A DNA stretch of 64,000 bases from Desmodesmus armatus (lineage: Eukaryota; Chlorophyta; Chlorophyceae; Sphaeropleales; Scenedesmaceae), in contig VIIQ02000149.1 in the NCBI GenBank assembly GCA_007449985.2, positions 62,001 to 126,000 of the forward strand, in the 5' to 3' direction. A program made the translations under genes and the position numbers. This document shows, piece after piece, positions 22,597-33,747 of the stretch. The notes beneath the pieces are model-generated. The model saw only the letters and a list, made by a program, of their open reading frames with translations, was not told the DNA's origin and did not search any database. Each line of letters starts with the position of its first letter. Positions within the stretch are counted from its first letter, which is position 1.

Positions 22597-23760
22597 ATGC
22601 CTCAGGTCAAGCTGCGCACAGTTGCTGGAGCTGTGCATGCGCTGCAGGTCGCCAGCTCACCAGCAGACGTAAGTTATGGCGTACCTGCCGATAGCCAGCC
22701 TTTAGGGTACACCTGTGCAGTTGCAACATCTGTTGGGTCTGGGTCTTGCAGGTGGAGCAGCTGTATCAGCAGGCGTCTGAGGCACTCAGCATGCCACCCG
22801 ACAAGTTCAAACTGGTGCTGAAGGGCAGCACCGTCTTACGAGCAGCAGACGAACCCAGCAGCAGGAGCAGCCATCGCCCGACTGTCAAGCTAGCAGAAGG
22901 AGGTGGGTAGCATCCCACCCTGACCCTGAGCCAGCAGCTGCTGTGTTGCTTGAATTCTGCTGTATGTGTGCTGTGCAGCGCAGGGCAGGGCAGGGCAGGG
23001 CAGCACATCGCAGCAGTGGTGCCAGCGTATGCTGCATGTCACGTTACTCATGTGTTTACAAGCCAACATGCAAGTTTGCGTGTGCATGGCCCCACAAACG
23101 TGTTACCAGCCATGCAACAGCGCAAGGCATCAGCAAGTAGCAGCAGCGAACCATTACTCTTCAACGCTCGCAGTCAAAAATCTCGTGAAGTTGAGGTTGA
23201 CAAGGCATGGAAGCGATTTGATAGAAAATGGCAGGGGGCCTCCTTCAGCCCGCAACACCACCACAAAACCTGACCGCCACTGCGCCCAACTCCATTGTCG
23301 TGTCTTTTGGTGTGCTCACACGCGCAGATGTACTGCTCGTCATGCCACAGCGCAAGGCGCCCAGCGAGCGGCTGCAGCGAGCAGCGGCAGAGGCAGCAGG
23401 CGTCGACCTCCCAGACGAGGACGAAGGGGAGCTGCGGTTTAGCTTGCGGCCGGATGCACGCCGCTGGGAGAAGTGGTTGGCGCAGTTCCTGCAGGTATGC
23501 TTGCTCTGGGTTTGGGTTCAGAGGGGGGGGGTAGTAGTTGGCCTGACTGAGGACCACGAAGGGGAGCTGTGGTTTGCGGCTTCAAGCCCGCCGCTGGGGG
23601 CAGTGGCTGGCGCAGTTCCTGCAGGTATGTTTGATGGTTTGTGGTTGGCCTGAGTGACGAGGACGAAGGGGAGCTGCGGTTCAGCTTGCGGCCTGATGCA
23701 TGCTGCTAGGAGAAGTGGCTGGGGCAGTTCCTGCAGGTATGCTTGATTTGGGTTTGGGCT

Positions 23761-23791
<31 letters not shown>

Positions 23792-24356
23792 TAGTGGTTG
23801 GCCTGACTGAGGACCACGAAGGGGAGCTGTGGTTTGCAACTTGACGCCCGCCGCTGGGGGAAGTGGCTGGCGCAGTTCCTGCAGGTGGGCCTAGTCTTTC
23901 TGAGAAGACCGGGTCTTAGCTGTATGGATACGGGTTTAGGTGCCCTTCGTGACGAGGACGAAGGCGAGCTTACAGCCTGGCGCCTGTTTGTGGGAAGGGG
24001 GGCTGGTGCAGTTGCATAGAGGAGTGGCTCACCGGCTGCCTGCCTGCCTGCCTGCCTTTTCTGTGCAGGACAAGTGCAACGCGCCGGAGCTGCTGCTGGT
24101 GTGGCTGTTCCAAATAGGCCCAGCACGGCTGCTGGTCCTTGCAGCTGTGCTGGCAGGCGCAAAGCTGGCGTCCTACTACGACCTGGGTCCCGTGTACATT
24201 TTGATGGCTATCATTATCACGATATTTACACACCTGGGTCAAAAGAAGGAGGGAGAGGCATCCGCCTACAGTGTATTCAACCCTGGGGTGCAGCGGTTGC
24301 CGGGGCAGTTGGATGCAGATGTGCTTGATGAGCAGATACGCAGGGGCCAGATGTGA
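22597..24356 (+). CDS. ubiquitin-like / SAYSvFN-domain membrane protein
   Basis: Four exons, 22597-22668, 22752-22902, 23328-23494 and 24069-24356, have GT-AG borders and consistent phases, giving 225 residues. Residues 1 to about 80 resemble a ubiquitin-like fold (MPQVKLRTVAG, FKLVLKGSTV, TVKLAEGDVLLVM). A charged linker follows. Residues about 135-185 form one or two hydrophobic segments, and SAYSVFN at 195-201 is the hallmark of the SAYSvFN family. Human SAYSD1 of this family is an ER membrane protein in quality control of ribosomes stalled at the translocon and recognises UFM1-modified ribosomes. An ER quality-control role here is inferred from that. Introns 2 and 3 contain degenerate copies of the edges of exon 3. 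The gene is divergent from the ClpB-like gene. The family call rests mainly on the C-terminal motif. Confidence 0.88.
23108..23155 (+). repeat. degenerate copy of exon 3 start (SAYSvFN gene)
   Basis: The text around catgcaacagcgcaaggc repeats the beginning of exon 3 (catgccacagcgcaaggc at about 23340) inside intron 2. It mirrors the exon-edge copies seen in the ClpB-like gene. Confidence 0.65.
23540..23970 (+). repeat. four degenerate tandem copies of exon 3 end (SAYSvFN gene)
   Basis: Intron 3 holds copies starting near 23547, 23658, 23811 and 23950 of the exon 3 end that encodes DEDEGELRFSLRPDARRWEK and FLQ. Each is followed by a caggta- or caggt-like donor remnant except the last, which is more decayed. 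G-rich and GT-rich runs separate some copies. Confidence 0.8.
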
Positions 24357-25217
24357 GTGCTACGTCTGCAGGGTTGGGAGTTTGAGTGAGATTTTGCTTG
24401 CAGCTATGAAAATGTGTGATGTAGTTTGGCTTGGCGTGGGTCGCAGCTCTGGTTGGGTGGCTGTTGTGCACTGGGTTCAGGTTGCAAGCTCTGTTCGATT
24501 TTCCCCTCGAATGATAGCACAGCTGCTGAAACATGCAGCGACTGAACTTGCAACACAGCTATCCTAGGCTTCCTTCCTTTGAACACCCTTGAACATAATA
24601 TTTTGATTGCTGCTCGACATAATGGGAAGGGGCAAGAAGAGGCTGCGGCAGCAGGCCATGGCAGTGCCGACCATAGTCATTTCGGTGGTAGTTATTGTCA
24701 GCAGTGCAGAATTCAGCAGAAAAGCTGCTGCAGACGCCCACAGGGAAGATTCCAATCCCACTGCCTACTGGCTACAGCGGTCAAACAAAGTCAACGTGGT
24801 GTGGGCATCACGTTGCAACAAGCTGACCAGTGTGATGTTCGTTCTCCAGAAACGTTTGTGTTGCTTTCAGCTTGCCAGCAACAACGTCCACCGCACTCTG
24901 GGTTGGACCGAATTTCAGGAGACGTCGCGCGATGGCGTGCAAAGCACGGTGATATACAAGCCCTCGTCAATCATACCGTTTGTGGTGCCTTCCTAAGATA
25001 TAGCCCACAAACCCGTCTTGCTGACTGGGAGTCAGGACTGTAGCAAAAAGCAGCAGCAGGAAGCGCTCATTGTCGACGCAGAAACGCACGTAACCGTGTA
25101 AACGTCTTTCAGATATTCTTACGATCTCGACCTGCCTCGGAAGCCCGTGCAATTACTGGCAGCAGTCAGTCCCAGACAGGCAGCAGCTCACAACAGCAGG
25201 GACCGAACTCTGGCGAA
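24357..25217. other. spacer between SAYSvFN gene and gene H
   Basis: No gene is confidently supported. An open frame from the ATG at 24621 to 24996 begins with a basic stretch (GRGKKRLRQQ) followed by a hydrophobic segment (VPTIVISVVVIVSSA). It could be a small membrane protein or an upstream exon of gene H, but nothing supports either. Confidence 0.3.
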
Positions 25218-25499
25218 ATGGTGACTGCCAGGATGACAGCAGCAGCAATCCAAGCTCAAATATCGAGCCAAAGGCTGCGGGTGCAGGCTCTCGAAGCCAG
25301 CCTGCGGACAATGGAGTCTGGAATGGAGAAGCACATGGCCCAGGTGTGTGCACGCACAGCACGACAGAAACAGCTCATATGCATGCATCTGTTTCTGTAG
25401 CAGCCTTTAAAGAGATGTGGTAGCTGTGATGTGAACCAGGTAAGAAAGCGGTTCTACTGTAGTTGTGGCGCATCAAAGGTCAACGGTCAAGGTCACCAG

Positions 25500-25543
<44 letters not shown>

Positions 25544-27882
25544 TCCACTCCCCCACCCATCACCCAACACCACCCAACCCACTCCAGGCCTCACCCGCCA
25601 TACTCCCCAGCCGTACACATGCTCTAGGTAGAAACTCCCCCCCCCCCCCCCCCCTCCCACCCCGCCTGGGCCGCGCTCCTACCTACCAACATCACCAGCT
25701 ACCTGCAGTGACTCACACAGCCCCCCCCCCCCCCCCCCCCCCCCCGGGCCCGTGCTCCACAGGTCCAGCTGAAGTATGCCCAGGGCTACCTTGAGTCTCT
25801 CACTGAGCAGCTGGCAGCACTGCAGGGACGTGGTGCCGTCATCACCACCCTGCCTGGCAGCCCCGTGTACACACCAGCAGCAGCAGGTACGGCACACATA
25901 TATTCAGACCAGGGGGGGGGGGGGGGGGTTGCACCTGCGGGGCCGTGCTGCAGTCACACCCCTGCCTGGCAGCCCCGTGTACACACCAGCAGCAGCAGCA
26001 GCAGCAGCAGGTATGGCGCAACTGGACTGCAGCTGTTGTAGGCGAGAAGGGAAGGTTTTCATTGCAGGGTGGCGGCCCCACCAGTGGGGGGGGGGGGGGG
26101 GGGGGGGAGGAGGGGGGCTTTCCCTGCGCAGCGTGCCAGGCGCTGAGGCCTGGGGGGGGGGGGGGGGGGGGGGGCATTCCTATGCAGGGTGGGCTTTTGA
26201 CCACATCCAGGCCTGGTTCTGCTAGCAGCATGATGTGCGCTTCAACAGCAGCAGGGTGGGCCACACGTGGCCTGAGGCTGGGTGAAGGAGGAAAGGGGGC
26301 GTGCCGCACAAGACACAGCAAAATCACATAAACAAACCAAAGCATTGTGTCACCGCCTGTGGATTCATTTGCACCCCTGTGTCCCTGGTCCATCCGCTTT
26401 CCCTTGCAGCAGCAGCTGCGCAGTTTGCTGCCAACGCACCAACAGGAGCAAAAACAGCTTGAGCTGCAGGCAGCACCGCTGGCCCCACACCTGTCTCTGC
26501 AGCTAACACAGCAACCATGTCTGTCTAACACTCTTTGTCCCTGCTGGCCCCCTGCCTACACTTCTGCGCCTGCCCTCCACCCTTTATGTCCTGCAGCAGC
26601 TGCACATTTTGCCATTGCACCAACAACACCAACAGCAGCACCAACAGTAACACCAGCAGCGAGCACTGTTGATGCCACCTTTGGCTACACAGCCGCTGTG
26701 ACTCTCACCACAGCAGCCACATCAGGGGGCAGCACTCTTGAAAACACCGCAGCACTCCTGGACCAGCACACTGCTGGCCACACCAGGGGCCAGGTTGCAG
26801 GGCTGGAGGTGGTGTCTCCTACATCGGCTTATGTGTCCAACAGGCTGTCTGCTAGCAGCGCTGCTTCTCAGGATGGTCTGAACAGCAGCTTCTACAGTGA
26901 CTGTGCCCCTGAGTTTAGCTATGAGGCCTGCATCACAGCGGCAGCGGCTGCAGCAGGCGGGGAGGGGGAGGAGGCTGGCAAGCAGTCAGCAGGAGGCGCA
27001 GTTGAGGGGAGTAACAAGTATTATGCAAGCGACTTGGACAACACAGAGGCTGTGGCAGCAGGTGAGAGTGACTGAATGGGGTGTGTGCATGCGATGGGGG
27101 TATTCATTGCGTCAAGCCATGTGTATCCGTGATACAGAGCTGGTGGGGGCAGGGGAGCACAGCAACGGAGTTATCTTAGTAAGGCTGGAATCATTCCAGC
27201 TGTCGGACAGCAGCAGCAACCGGGGGGGAGAGGAGGCTGGGAAGCAGTCTGCAGGAGCTGCAGAGAGGGAGGGTGACAAGTATCAAATCAGGCAATTTGG
27301 ATGACACAGAGGCTGTGGCGGCAGGTGAGGGAGACTGCAGGGGGGTACTCACAATGTCCCTAGTCAGGGCAGAGGTGCAGGGAGTGGGGATGGCAGGGGC
27401 CGCCGGAGGCATTGAAAGGGTGGGAACTGTGAGGGCAAGACTATCAGCTTTCACATGCACATAATGCCATGATCCTGAAAGTGTGCTTCATCACTCAATT
27501 GATGATATCATCAATTCGATGCGGTGCACAGGGTGTTCAAAACCCTAAAACATGCATATGGACGAGTGTCAACCATTTTGATCAAGGATCACTGTTTGTG
27601 TGGGTGCACTACCAAGATTGTTTGCACACACCATGTGGGGACCCCAATTGTCTGTACATCCCAATTGTCTTTACCCCATCGGTAGCAATGATGGCGCATG
27701 TGGTGACCACAACATAATCTTGATGTGCAGGTGACTCCAGCTTGGTTGATGAGGATGACTGGGTGTGCCTGCATGAAGACCCTCCACACTCAGACAATGG
27801 CAGCCATGCAAGGAACACACGCAGTGGCTGGGTGAGTTTGTTTGGTGCACCTGCAGTCAATGCAGGGTGGCGTGTTGGCTAG
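25218..27882 (+). CDS. hypothetical coiled-coil protein H
   Basis: Four exons, 25218-25343, 25763-25886, 26597-27061 and 27731-27882, join in consistent phase to give 288 residues. The ATG is the first in the open stretch, but an upstream exon is possible. Residues about 10-75 form a likely coiled coil (QISSQRLRVQALEASLRTME, then YLESLTEQLAALQ). A Thr/Ala/Ser-rich low-complexity region and an acidic segment ending in SSLVDEDDWVCLHED follow. I do not recognise the family. Introns contain copies of exon edges at about 25955-26011, 26401-26450 and 27222-27325, and long poly-C/poly-G runs. The coherent phase across four exons is the main argument that the gene is real. Confidence 0.55.
25504..25541. 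repeat. 38-nt poly-C tract
   Basis: This run of C lies in intron 1 of gene H. More poly-C runs lie at 25637-25653 and 25721-25745. Confidence 0.85.
25912..26174. repeat. cluster of poly-G tracts
   Basis: Poly-G runs of 16 or more bases occur at about 25913-25928, 26086-26107 and 26152-26174 inside intron 2 of gene H. They flank a degenerate copy of exon 2's 3' edge with an expanded (CAG)n at 25988-26011. Confidence 0.8.
27222..27325 (+). repeat. degenerate copy of exon 3 end (gene H)
   Basis: It repeats the segment encoding GEEAGKQSAG and NTEAVAAG with the following donor. It lies 230-260 bp downstream of the true exon end and has a frame-breaking change. Confidence 0.75.
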
Positions 27883-28010
27883 CGGCAACTGTTGACACTG
27901 ACAATGCTGCACGCCATAGGCTATGGCAGTACCAGCAGGACGTGCCAAGAATGACTGCCGCAGTCCTTCGTCCTTCAGATCAGAGCGGTGTTCATATACT
28001 ACTGCATACA

Positions 28011-28036
28011 AGACGCGGCGTCTAGACGCGGCGTCT
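28011..28036. repeat. tandem pair of a 13-bp near-palindrome
   Basis: AGACGCGGCGTCT occurs twice in perfect direct tandem. Each unit can pair with itself (AGACG...CGTCT), so the pair can form two small hairpins or one larger cruciform. No function is evident. Confidence 0.75.
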
Positions 28037-28784
28037 GGCCTGACATACAGGGCCTGGCATACACAAGCAACTTGGACCATTTGCCTGCATACGGTACTAG
28101 GCTGGTAGCGATGCGAGCACAAGGGGGCTTTTCAGTAAGCTGCCAGTATGGCATCAGGAACCTGCATGTCAACATCTGACATCCTCTGCTCCTCTGTTGC
28201 CACCCTATCTGCTTTTTGCTGCATGCCGTTTCTGAACCCTGGCTGCACTGGCGACCAGTCTGGTCTGTGGGGATGGCGCAAGGCAGGCCAGCGTGGCCAA
28301 GCAGCCAACGCACTATCATAAGCTGCGCCACACCTGTCACAGCTGGCAGCCGCAAGCACCACTAGTGACCAGTCCATTTGCGGCTTTGCTCAGCTGGGGA
28401 CCACAATGCAGTGAAGCTCAGCCTGGGGTTGTCGTTAGTTGGGAAGGCAGAAATTTGGGGGTTGATCAGGTCTGTCAGGTCTATCAGAGATGAAGGGGTC
28501 TATCAATCGTAATTTTTGTAGTAGTAGTAGTATCCCTGAAGTTGGGGTGTTGGGCTGCTGCCTTGTCTCAGTGGCAGCGTGAGCCTCAAGCTTGTATGTC
28601 ATGCACGTGTGCAGTGGTGTATCAGACAGAGTGAGTCACCTGCCCTTATCGACACAAACTCTTGACGTTGACTTTGTGTTGTGCTTGTTTTACCCTGTGA
28701 GCCTTGTGTGGCTACTGACAGCGGGTGTAGGCTTGGCAATGACTCCATGTATCAGTTGTAATAGTAGTTATGGTAGTAGCAGGG

Positions 28785-28833
28785 CCGGCCAGGCTGTGTG
28801 GCCCGGCCAGGCTGTGTGGCCCGGCCAGGCTGG
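28785..28833. repeat. 18-bp minisatellite, 2.7 copies
   Basis: The unit CCGGCCAGGCTGTGTGGC is repeated twice perfectly, with a third partial copy. Confidence 0.8.
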
Positions 28834-29980
28834 TTGTGGCAGTCAGATGGGCTGGGTGAAGCCACTGCAGACATGGAGAGTGCTGTTGGTACTGACGTTG
28901 CGTGTGGACTTGTTCATGTTGTATAAGATGTGTGCTGTGATCAACGGGACTGGTCTACCTGCAGGCGAGGCTCATCTGTTGGCGACTCAATGACGAGCGA
29001 TTTGCTGCCTATGTTCGAACTGGTCATGTGCTGGTGTCATGCTGCTTGCTTTCAATTGTGCAGAGCCTGGACAGCTACACCAGCTAGTTCAGCTTGCTTG
29101 TCACTGGCTGTGACAGCTGTAGGACACTGGTGTCTGCTCCAGGAAGGTGGTTAGAATGGGTTTTTCGGCATCATGTTGTGGTATCCTGCCATGCAGTAGG
29201 ACGCCATGTTGCAATCTGGCTCTCTTGCTGCAAGTTGTCACAATGCTGCCAAGTTGGTTCCCGCCCCAGCCAATCACCATCAACTTGCATTGAATGCAGT
29301 GATCTCTACCCCTTTACTCTCGGCGCCTTCACTGACCTGCAGTAGTTGGGGTACAAAGCTCCTTTGTGTTAGTTACAAGAGGCGATCAATCGGCTCATCT
29401 CTCTGACGAGCAAGGCGGGTGATGGCCCTGATGGGTGAACCTTGGACAACGTCACGCCTGACAACCCTTCCAAGAGCCAAAGTAGGCTCATAGAACACTA
29501 CCATCAAACAAGGGGACTCAAGTGATCACTGGCTCACAAATCATCGTGCACGCTATGCGGGAACAAGCAGACACACTTTGCCAACAATGCGTCATCACAT
29601 GCCTTTGCCTGTGGCACAAACATCATGCTTGGCTGTAGCCACGCTGGCACTGCTACAACCAATCGACCAGAGCACAGCCAGTTGCTGTTGTGGGAGACGT
29701 CTGAACACTCCAAGCGATTTGAGCAGCACATCAATGTTCACACCAGCAAAGCACCATGTATCACAGCCCGCACAACTGCACAGCTGGATGCCCAGATTAC
29801 CGCTCCCCACATCAACAACAATACATTGATGACAATACAGGCAACTCACAGCCAAATCCACATGCCCAGTTGTTGTTCAGATGAACAGGGACCTGCTGTG
29901 GACAAGGTAGGAACAGCCTGTTCCTATCGTGGCACGGCAGCGGCAGTAGAAACACTGCCATACAAGCTGCATCAGCCTGA

Positions 29981-32434
29981 TTAGGTTGCTGCATCAGCTT
30001 CCACAGAGAGGCTATGTATGCAGGGTAAGCCAGTTTCTTCAAGCTTCCGGTGAGCCGCTAGCCATGCATCCACACCTTGACTCTTCAATCCTATGACCTC
30101 CACCCTGCGGATGCCGCTCAAGGCGCTTAAAAAGAACAAAACATCGCCTGAGCGTTCGATAACATCAGAGGTAGACCTGACATGCAGTTGCAACTCAGGC
30201 AGCCCCTGCAGTTTTGCAAGCTGCATCATGACACCAAAAGGCCTGTATGTTGTCAGACCCACCCTCAAGCGCTGAAAGCCCTTGGGCAGCAACGTGCCTA
30301 CCAAATCTACAACAGCCATCAGGTCAACAGACTTGACAACTACGCAGTCCAGGCTTGTTAGGCCTGTCAGGGCCGACAGTGCCTTCAAGGCCGGCATGCG
30401 AGCACGCTCTGGCTCGGTGCGTGCAAAAGTCGCACCATTGGGGGAGGGTGTAACCAGGAGCTCACGCAGCCGAGTGCAGTGCAGTGCCATCCTGGCAAAA
30501 GCATCTGCTGACAGGCCATCAGACTGCTGCACAATGACGAGGTTTGGCAGAGCAGCAAAGCGTGGGCTGCCGCATGTCTTCCCCAACTCCACCACACTGG
30601 GGAGCAACACACCACCAGCACCGATGCCATCCAAATACCACCCGCCGCTCAGGTTGGTCAGTTGGGTGCATGCAGTCAAAGCAGGCAGTATCTCCGCCGA
30701 CCACTTCCATGCACCCAAGCGTTGAAGGCCGGTGAGCTTGCTGACAGCCGCACAGCACTCGTCCGTGGGGGTCAGAAACTCGGCATTGTACAGCTGCAGG
30801 TCAACAAGCCCGGTGAGCTCACCCACAGCTGCCCATTCATCGGCACTCAACTCGTCCCGCCACCCCCCGGGACACTCCATCACCAGCTCCCGCAGAGCTG
30901 CACAGCTGCTGACATGCTCTAGACAATGGATTGGGCATCCTGACAAGAAAAGGCTGGTCAGGGAGGTCAACCCACCGGCAAGCTGTGCAGACAACAAAGG
31001 CTGGCAAAAAAGCTTGCTGGACTGCTTAACCTTCAGCTCCTGCAAGCTGTGCAGGCTTGCCAATGGCAACAGATCGTGCTCATCAAGGGGTGCTGCCACC
31101 TGCAAGCATGGCAGGACAACAAACAACCAGACAACACAACATGAAGTTGGCACTGGCATTGATTGAGTGTCCCAAGTGCTGTAGCCAACCAGCGTTTCCA
31201 GGTCCGACCTGGCAAGTCGCCACAACCATGCAGAGCATGAACGGTATAACAACAACGGGTACAGGACATGTACCGCACATTTGAGACAAAAAGACAGCAG
31301 GCCTGCTTGCAGATGGTGTCACCCAATCACCGTCCTGTTGAAACCCACCTCGACGCTGAACTCCAGCACTAGCTTGGTCAGCCCGGTATGCTTGCCCAGC
31401 TCCCTCCAGGCCTGCGCTGCTCCCGCCCAGCTCTGCCGCAGGTCCAGGTGCAGGCTGCACACTCTTCCTGCCAGCTGTGTGCGCAAGCTGTACAGCACTG
31501 TGCCCATAGACATGGGGCGTAAATCGCCCTCCACCCTCAGCTTGGCAATGTCCAGCTTGGGCAGCCTGTGCGATGAAAGTAACAAGTGACAGTGGCAGAG
31601 CGAAGAGGCACATGTTGATCGAGTGTGCTGGACAGTACATGGCTGTCTCCCGTTTCCTGACTAGAGCTGTGATTGACAGTAAAGCAGCTCACTGCTGTGT
31701 GCCTCCATGAGCAGCACACAAATCAACAGCATGCAGACTCTGAGAGTGTGTGCTGACAAACTTCCACAGCATCAGCACAGTCCTGCACTGTTGATATGGA
31801 CAGTACCCTGCAGCAGGGCGGGCTGTGCTCAGCTGCTGAACGGTACCTAGGCAGTACTGTAGTGCAGCTAGTTATAGGACATGTATTGGTGCTGGAGTAC
31901 AGCTGATGCCCTCCTCAATCCACAGTCAGCACCCACCTGGCGAGCATTGGCAGCAGGTATGGGGCTCTGTGGTAGCTGGCCTCATCGTTCAACAGCAGCT
32001 GGACTGACTTTGCGTTCTGGAAGTGCTGAGGGATCGTCAACACCCAGTCTTCCACATGGATGAGCTCATCATCCTGCACACTGCTCAGGTTGATGTGCTG
32101 GACAGCAGCAAAGCATAGGTCCCGCAGCTGGCTGCATGTGAGGGCAGCATCGCCTGCTGAGCCCTGGGCTACCAGCTTGGGAAGCAAGACCTGTGCCCAG
32201 GTGTCCACGTCCAAGCGTGATAGGCACCGCAGCAGGGCTGAGGGGTGGGGGTTGTCCTACAGCAGCAACATGCAGCAACACAGCACTAGGTCGGCACCAA
32301 TGCCTTTGAGTTAAACGTTAACATGGCAAGGGCGATAATGGCATGACTGCGCGGTTGTTAGAGGACTGATCCAGGCGCCCTCTTCAAAGCAACCAGCTAC
32401 TCGATCATGTTCATTTCAAAAGCCCCACCTGCAT
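29981..32434 (-). CDS. F-box-like / leucine-rich-repeat protein, paralogue B
   Basis: Four exons, 32429-32434, 31937-32256, 31349-31565 and 29981-31099, give 553 residues without lesions. Exon 1 encodes only Met-Gln. Exons 2 and 3 have exactly the sizes found in gene A (320 and 217 nt). The N-terminal F-box-like segment (LDVDTWAQVLLPKL, QLRDLCFAAVQHINLS) is followed by irregular leucine-rich repeats such as LTSLTSLFLSGC and LTGLVDLQLYNAE. The likely role is substrate choice for ubiquitin ligation, by family analogy only. B is transcribed in the same direction as C and D. A hAT-type MITE lies about 170 bp upstream of its start codon and could affect its promoter. Confidence 0.8.
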
Positions 32435-32567
32435 GTTTCGCTGGTTGCAGGGCTGTGGCTGTGAATTTCTGACTGTCTCTCCTGAATTGAGCTCAGTAAT
32501 GTCTGCACTTGGAGGAGTGCTATGATTTGAAGGAAGCTCTCGTGAAACAAGGTTTGGGGTTCTGCCA

Positions 32568-32606
32568 GGGGTACTAATACTATAACTGTTATAGTATTAG
32601 TACCCC
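32568..32606. repeat. perfect 19-bp-arm palindrome at hAT insertion site
   Basis: Arms GGGGTACTAATACTATAAC (32568-32586) and its exact reverse complement (32588-32606) are separated by one T. If the neighbouring MITE and one target copy are removed, the arms extend to 22 bp. The structure therefore predates the MITE, which landed in one arm. Confidence 0.9.
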
Positions 32607-33011
32607 CAGGGGTGTGCCGTTTCACTTTTTCGAATTTTCACCTGTGAAATTTCAGTGAAATTTCAATGAAAATTTCACAACCCCAAACCCCACTTGTCTA
32701 TGTGAAAAGGTGACAAGGGTGGTCTGGGAGTGCTGGGGCACTGCTGCAGCAGCTGGTGCACCCTCTACAAGGGCCTGACACTACTTTTGACACTGTAACA
32801 TTACTATGAAGGGCCTTCCCCATCAAGGCAGACCCTAATCAGCCTTGGAAGCAGCCAGCTGAGGTCGCACCACAAGTGATCTGCAGCAGCTGCTGCTGCC
32901 TGCTGTCTAGCGTTTCACTGTTTCACTTTCAAGCTGAAATTTTCAGTAATTTTCAATTTTCAGTGAAATTGCTTTCACGGACCCCAAAAACCTTGAAAAG
33001 GCACACCCCTG
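32607..33011. mobile_element. hAT-type MITE, 405 bp
   Basis: The ends are inverted repeats beginning CAGGGGTGTGCC and continuing with TTTCA after one mismatch. Perfect 8-bp direct repeats AGTACCCC flank it at 32599-32606 and 33012-33019. An 8-bp duplication with CAGGG-type ends is typical of the hAT superfamily. The interior is AT-rich, with short inverted runs of TTTCA/TGAAA, and has no transposase frame. It is therefore non-autonomous and would need a transposase from elsewhere. It lies upstream of LRR gene B. Confidence 0.88.
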
Positions 33012-33747
33012 AGTACCCCTGGTTCTGCCTCCTGCAGTGACACCAGGTGTGTCACTGCAGCAGTGACCAGATTAGAAGTGAGCCAAAACCAAGTGTCTAA
33101 GGATTCATTTGTTGTGAGTGCCAACGCAGAACGGCACGGTGCTCAACACACAGGCGCAGTGTGTCACGTGGTGCGCCCACCAAATTGGTGTAGGACCCCT
33201 GCGCAGGTTTACAAGCCCTGCATGCAGTGAGCTGCCTTTGTGCTGTATTAGCAAGACACAAAAGTCCAATTCCTGGTGCCAAATGCGCTGAGCAAGCACT
33301 ATCACTGCCGTCATTTGCACACCCTTATGGTGACGTCACCCTCTCTGCTGAGTCTGTTGGCTTTGACTCAATAAGGCACATGCATGCCACTTACAGAGCA
33401 GCGTCACGCCACTGCGGTTGGCCGCCAATCTCAAGGTGCAACAGTCAGCCATGAAGACCCACACTGGGTAAATGACTGGGCGGCCGAGCAACAGCCCCGC
33501 CCACAGCCTAGCTGCAGGGTGTGTCCAACAGGATAGTCCGGCTTGCCGACAATCCACCCAGGATGGATCACAACTCTCTCATGACACCACTGCCAACAAC
33601 ATTCAGCTGGGAATATGCTAGTTGCGCCAAGGTTGAGGCAAAAAAAGTTTGAGAGCTGTCATAACACAACTTCACAACCTGGGTCAACACATAGGGCCAG
33701 TGAAGCCTCACTGAGCAGCCTAGGCCACCAGAAAAGCCTTGCAAGCG
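33012..33747. other. spacer between MITE and LRR gene C, no gene seen
   Basis: No coding region, repeat or RNA gene was recognised. The right end should contain the 3' untranslated region of gene C. Confidence 0.4.

Larger units (their letters stand above)
27883..29980. other. intergenic region, no gene recognised
   Basis: This 2.1-kb region lies between gene H and the convergent 3' end of LRR gene B. Open frames are short and without domains. It holds two small tandem repeats, listed separately, and nothing else I can support. Confidence 0.4.

Noticed and set aside
22596..22599. Overlapping start codons of two divergent genes on CATG
   Set aside because: The minus-strand frame of 62 codons has no domain and is not joined in phase to the ClpB-like exons; the overlap is most likely chance.
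23518..24162. 214-codon minus-strand frame opposite the SAYSvFN gene
   Set aside because: It covers an intron with tandem exon-edge copies and antisense of exon 4; no domain, pure shadow.
28592..28993. 133-codon plus-strand frame as a membrane protein
   Set aside because: It includes a minisatellite, has no conserved motif, and no splice or family support was found.
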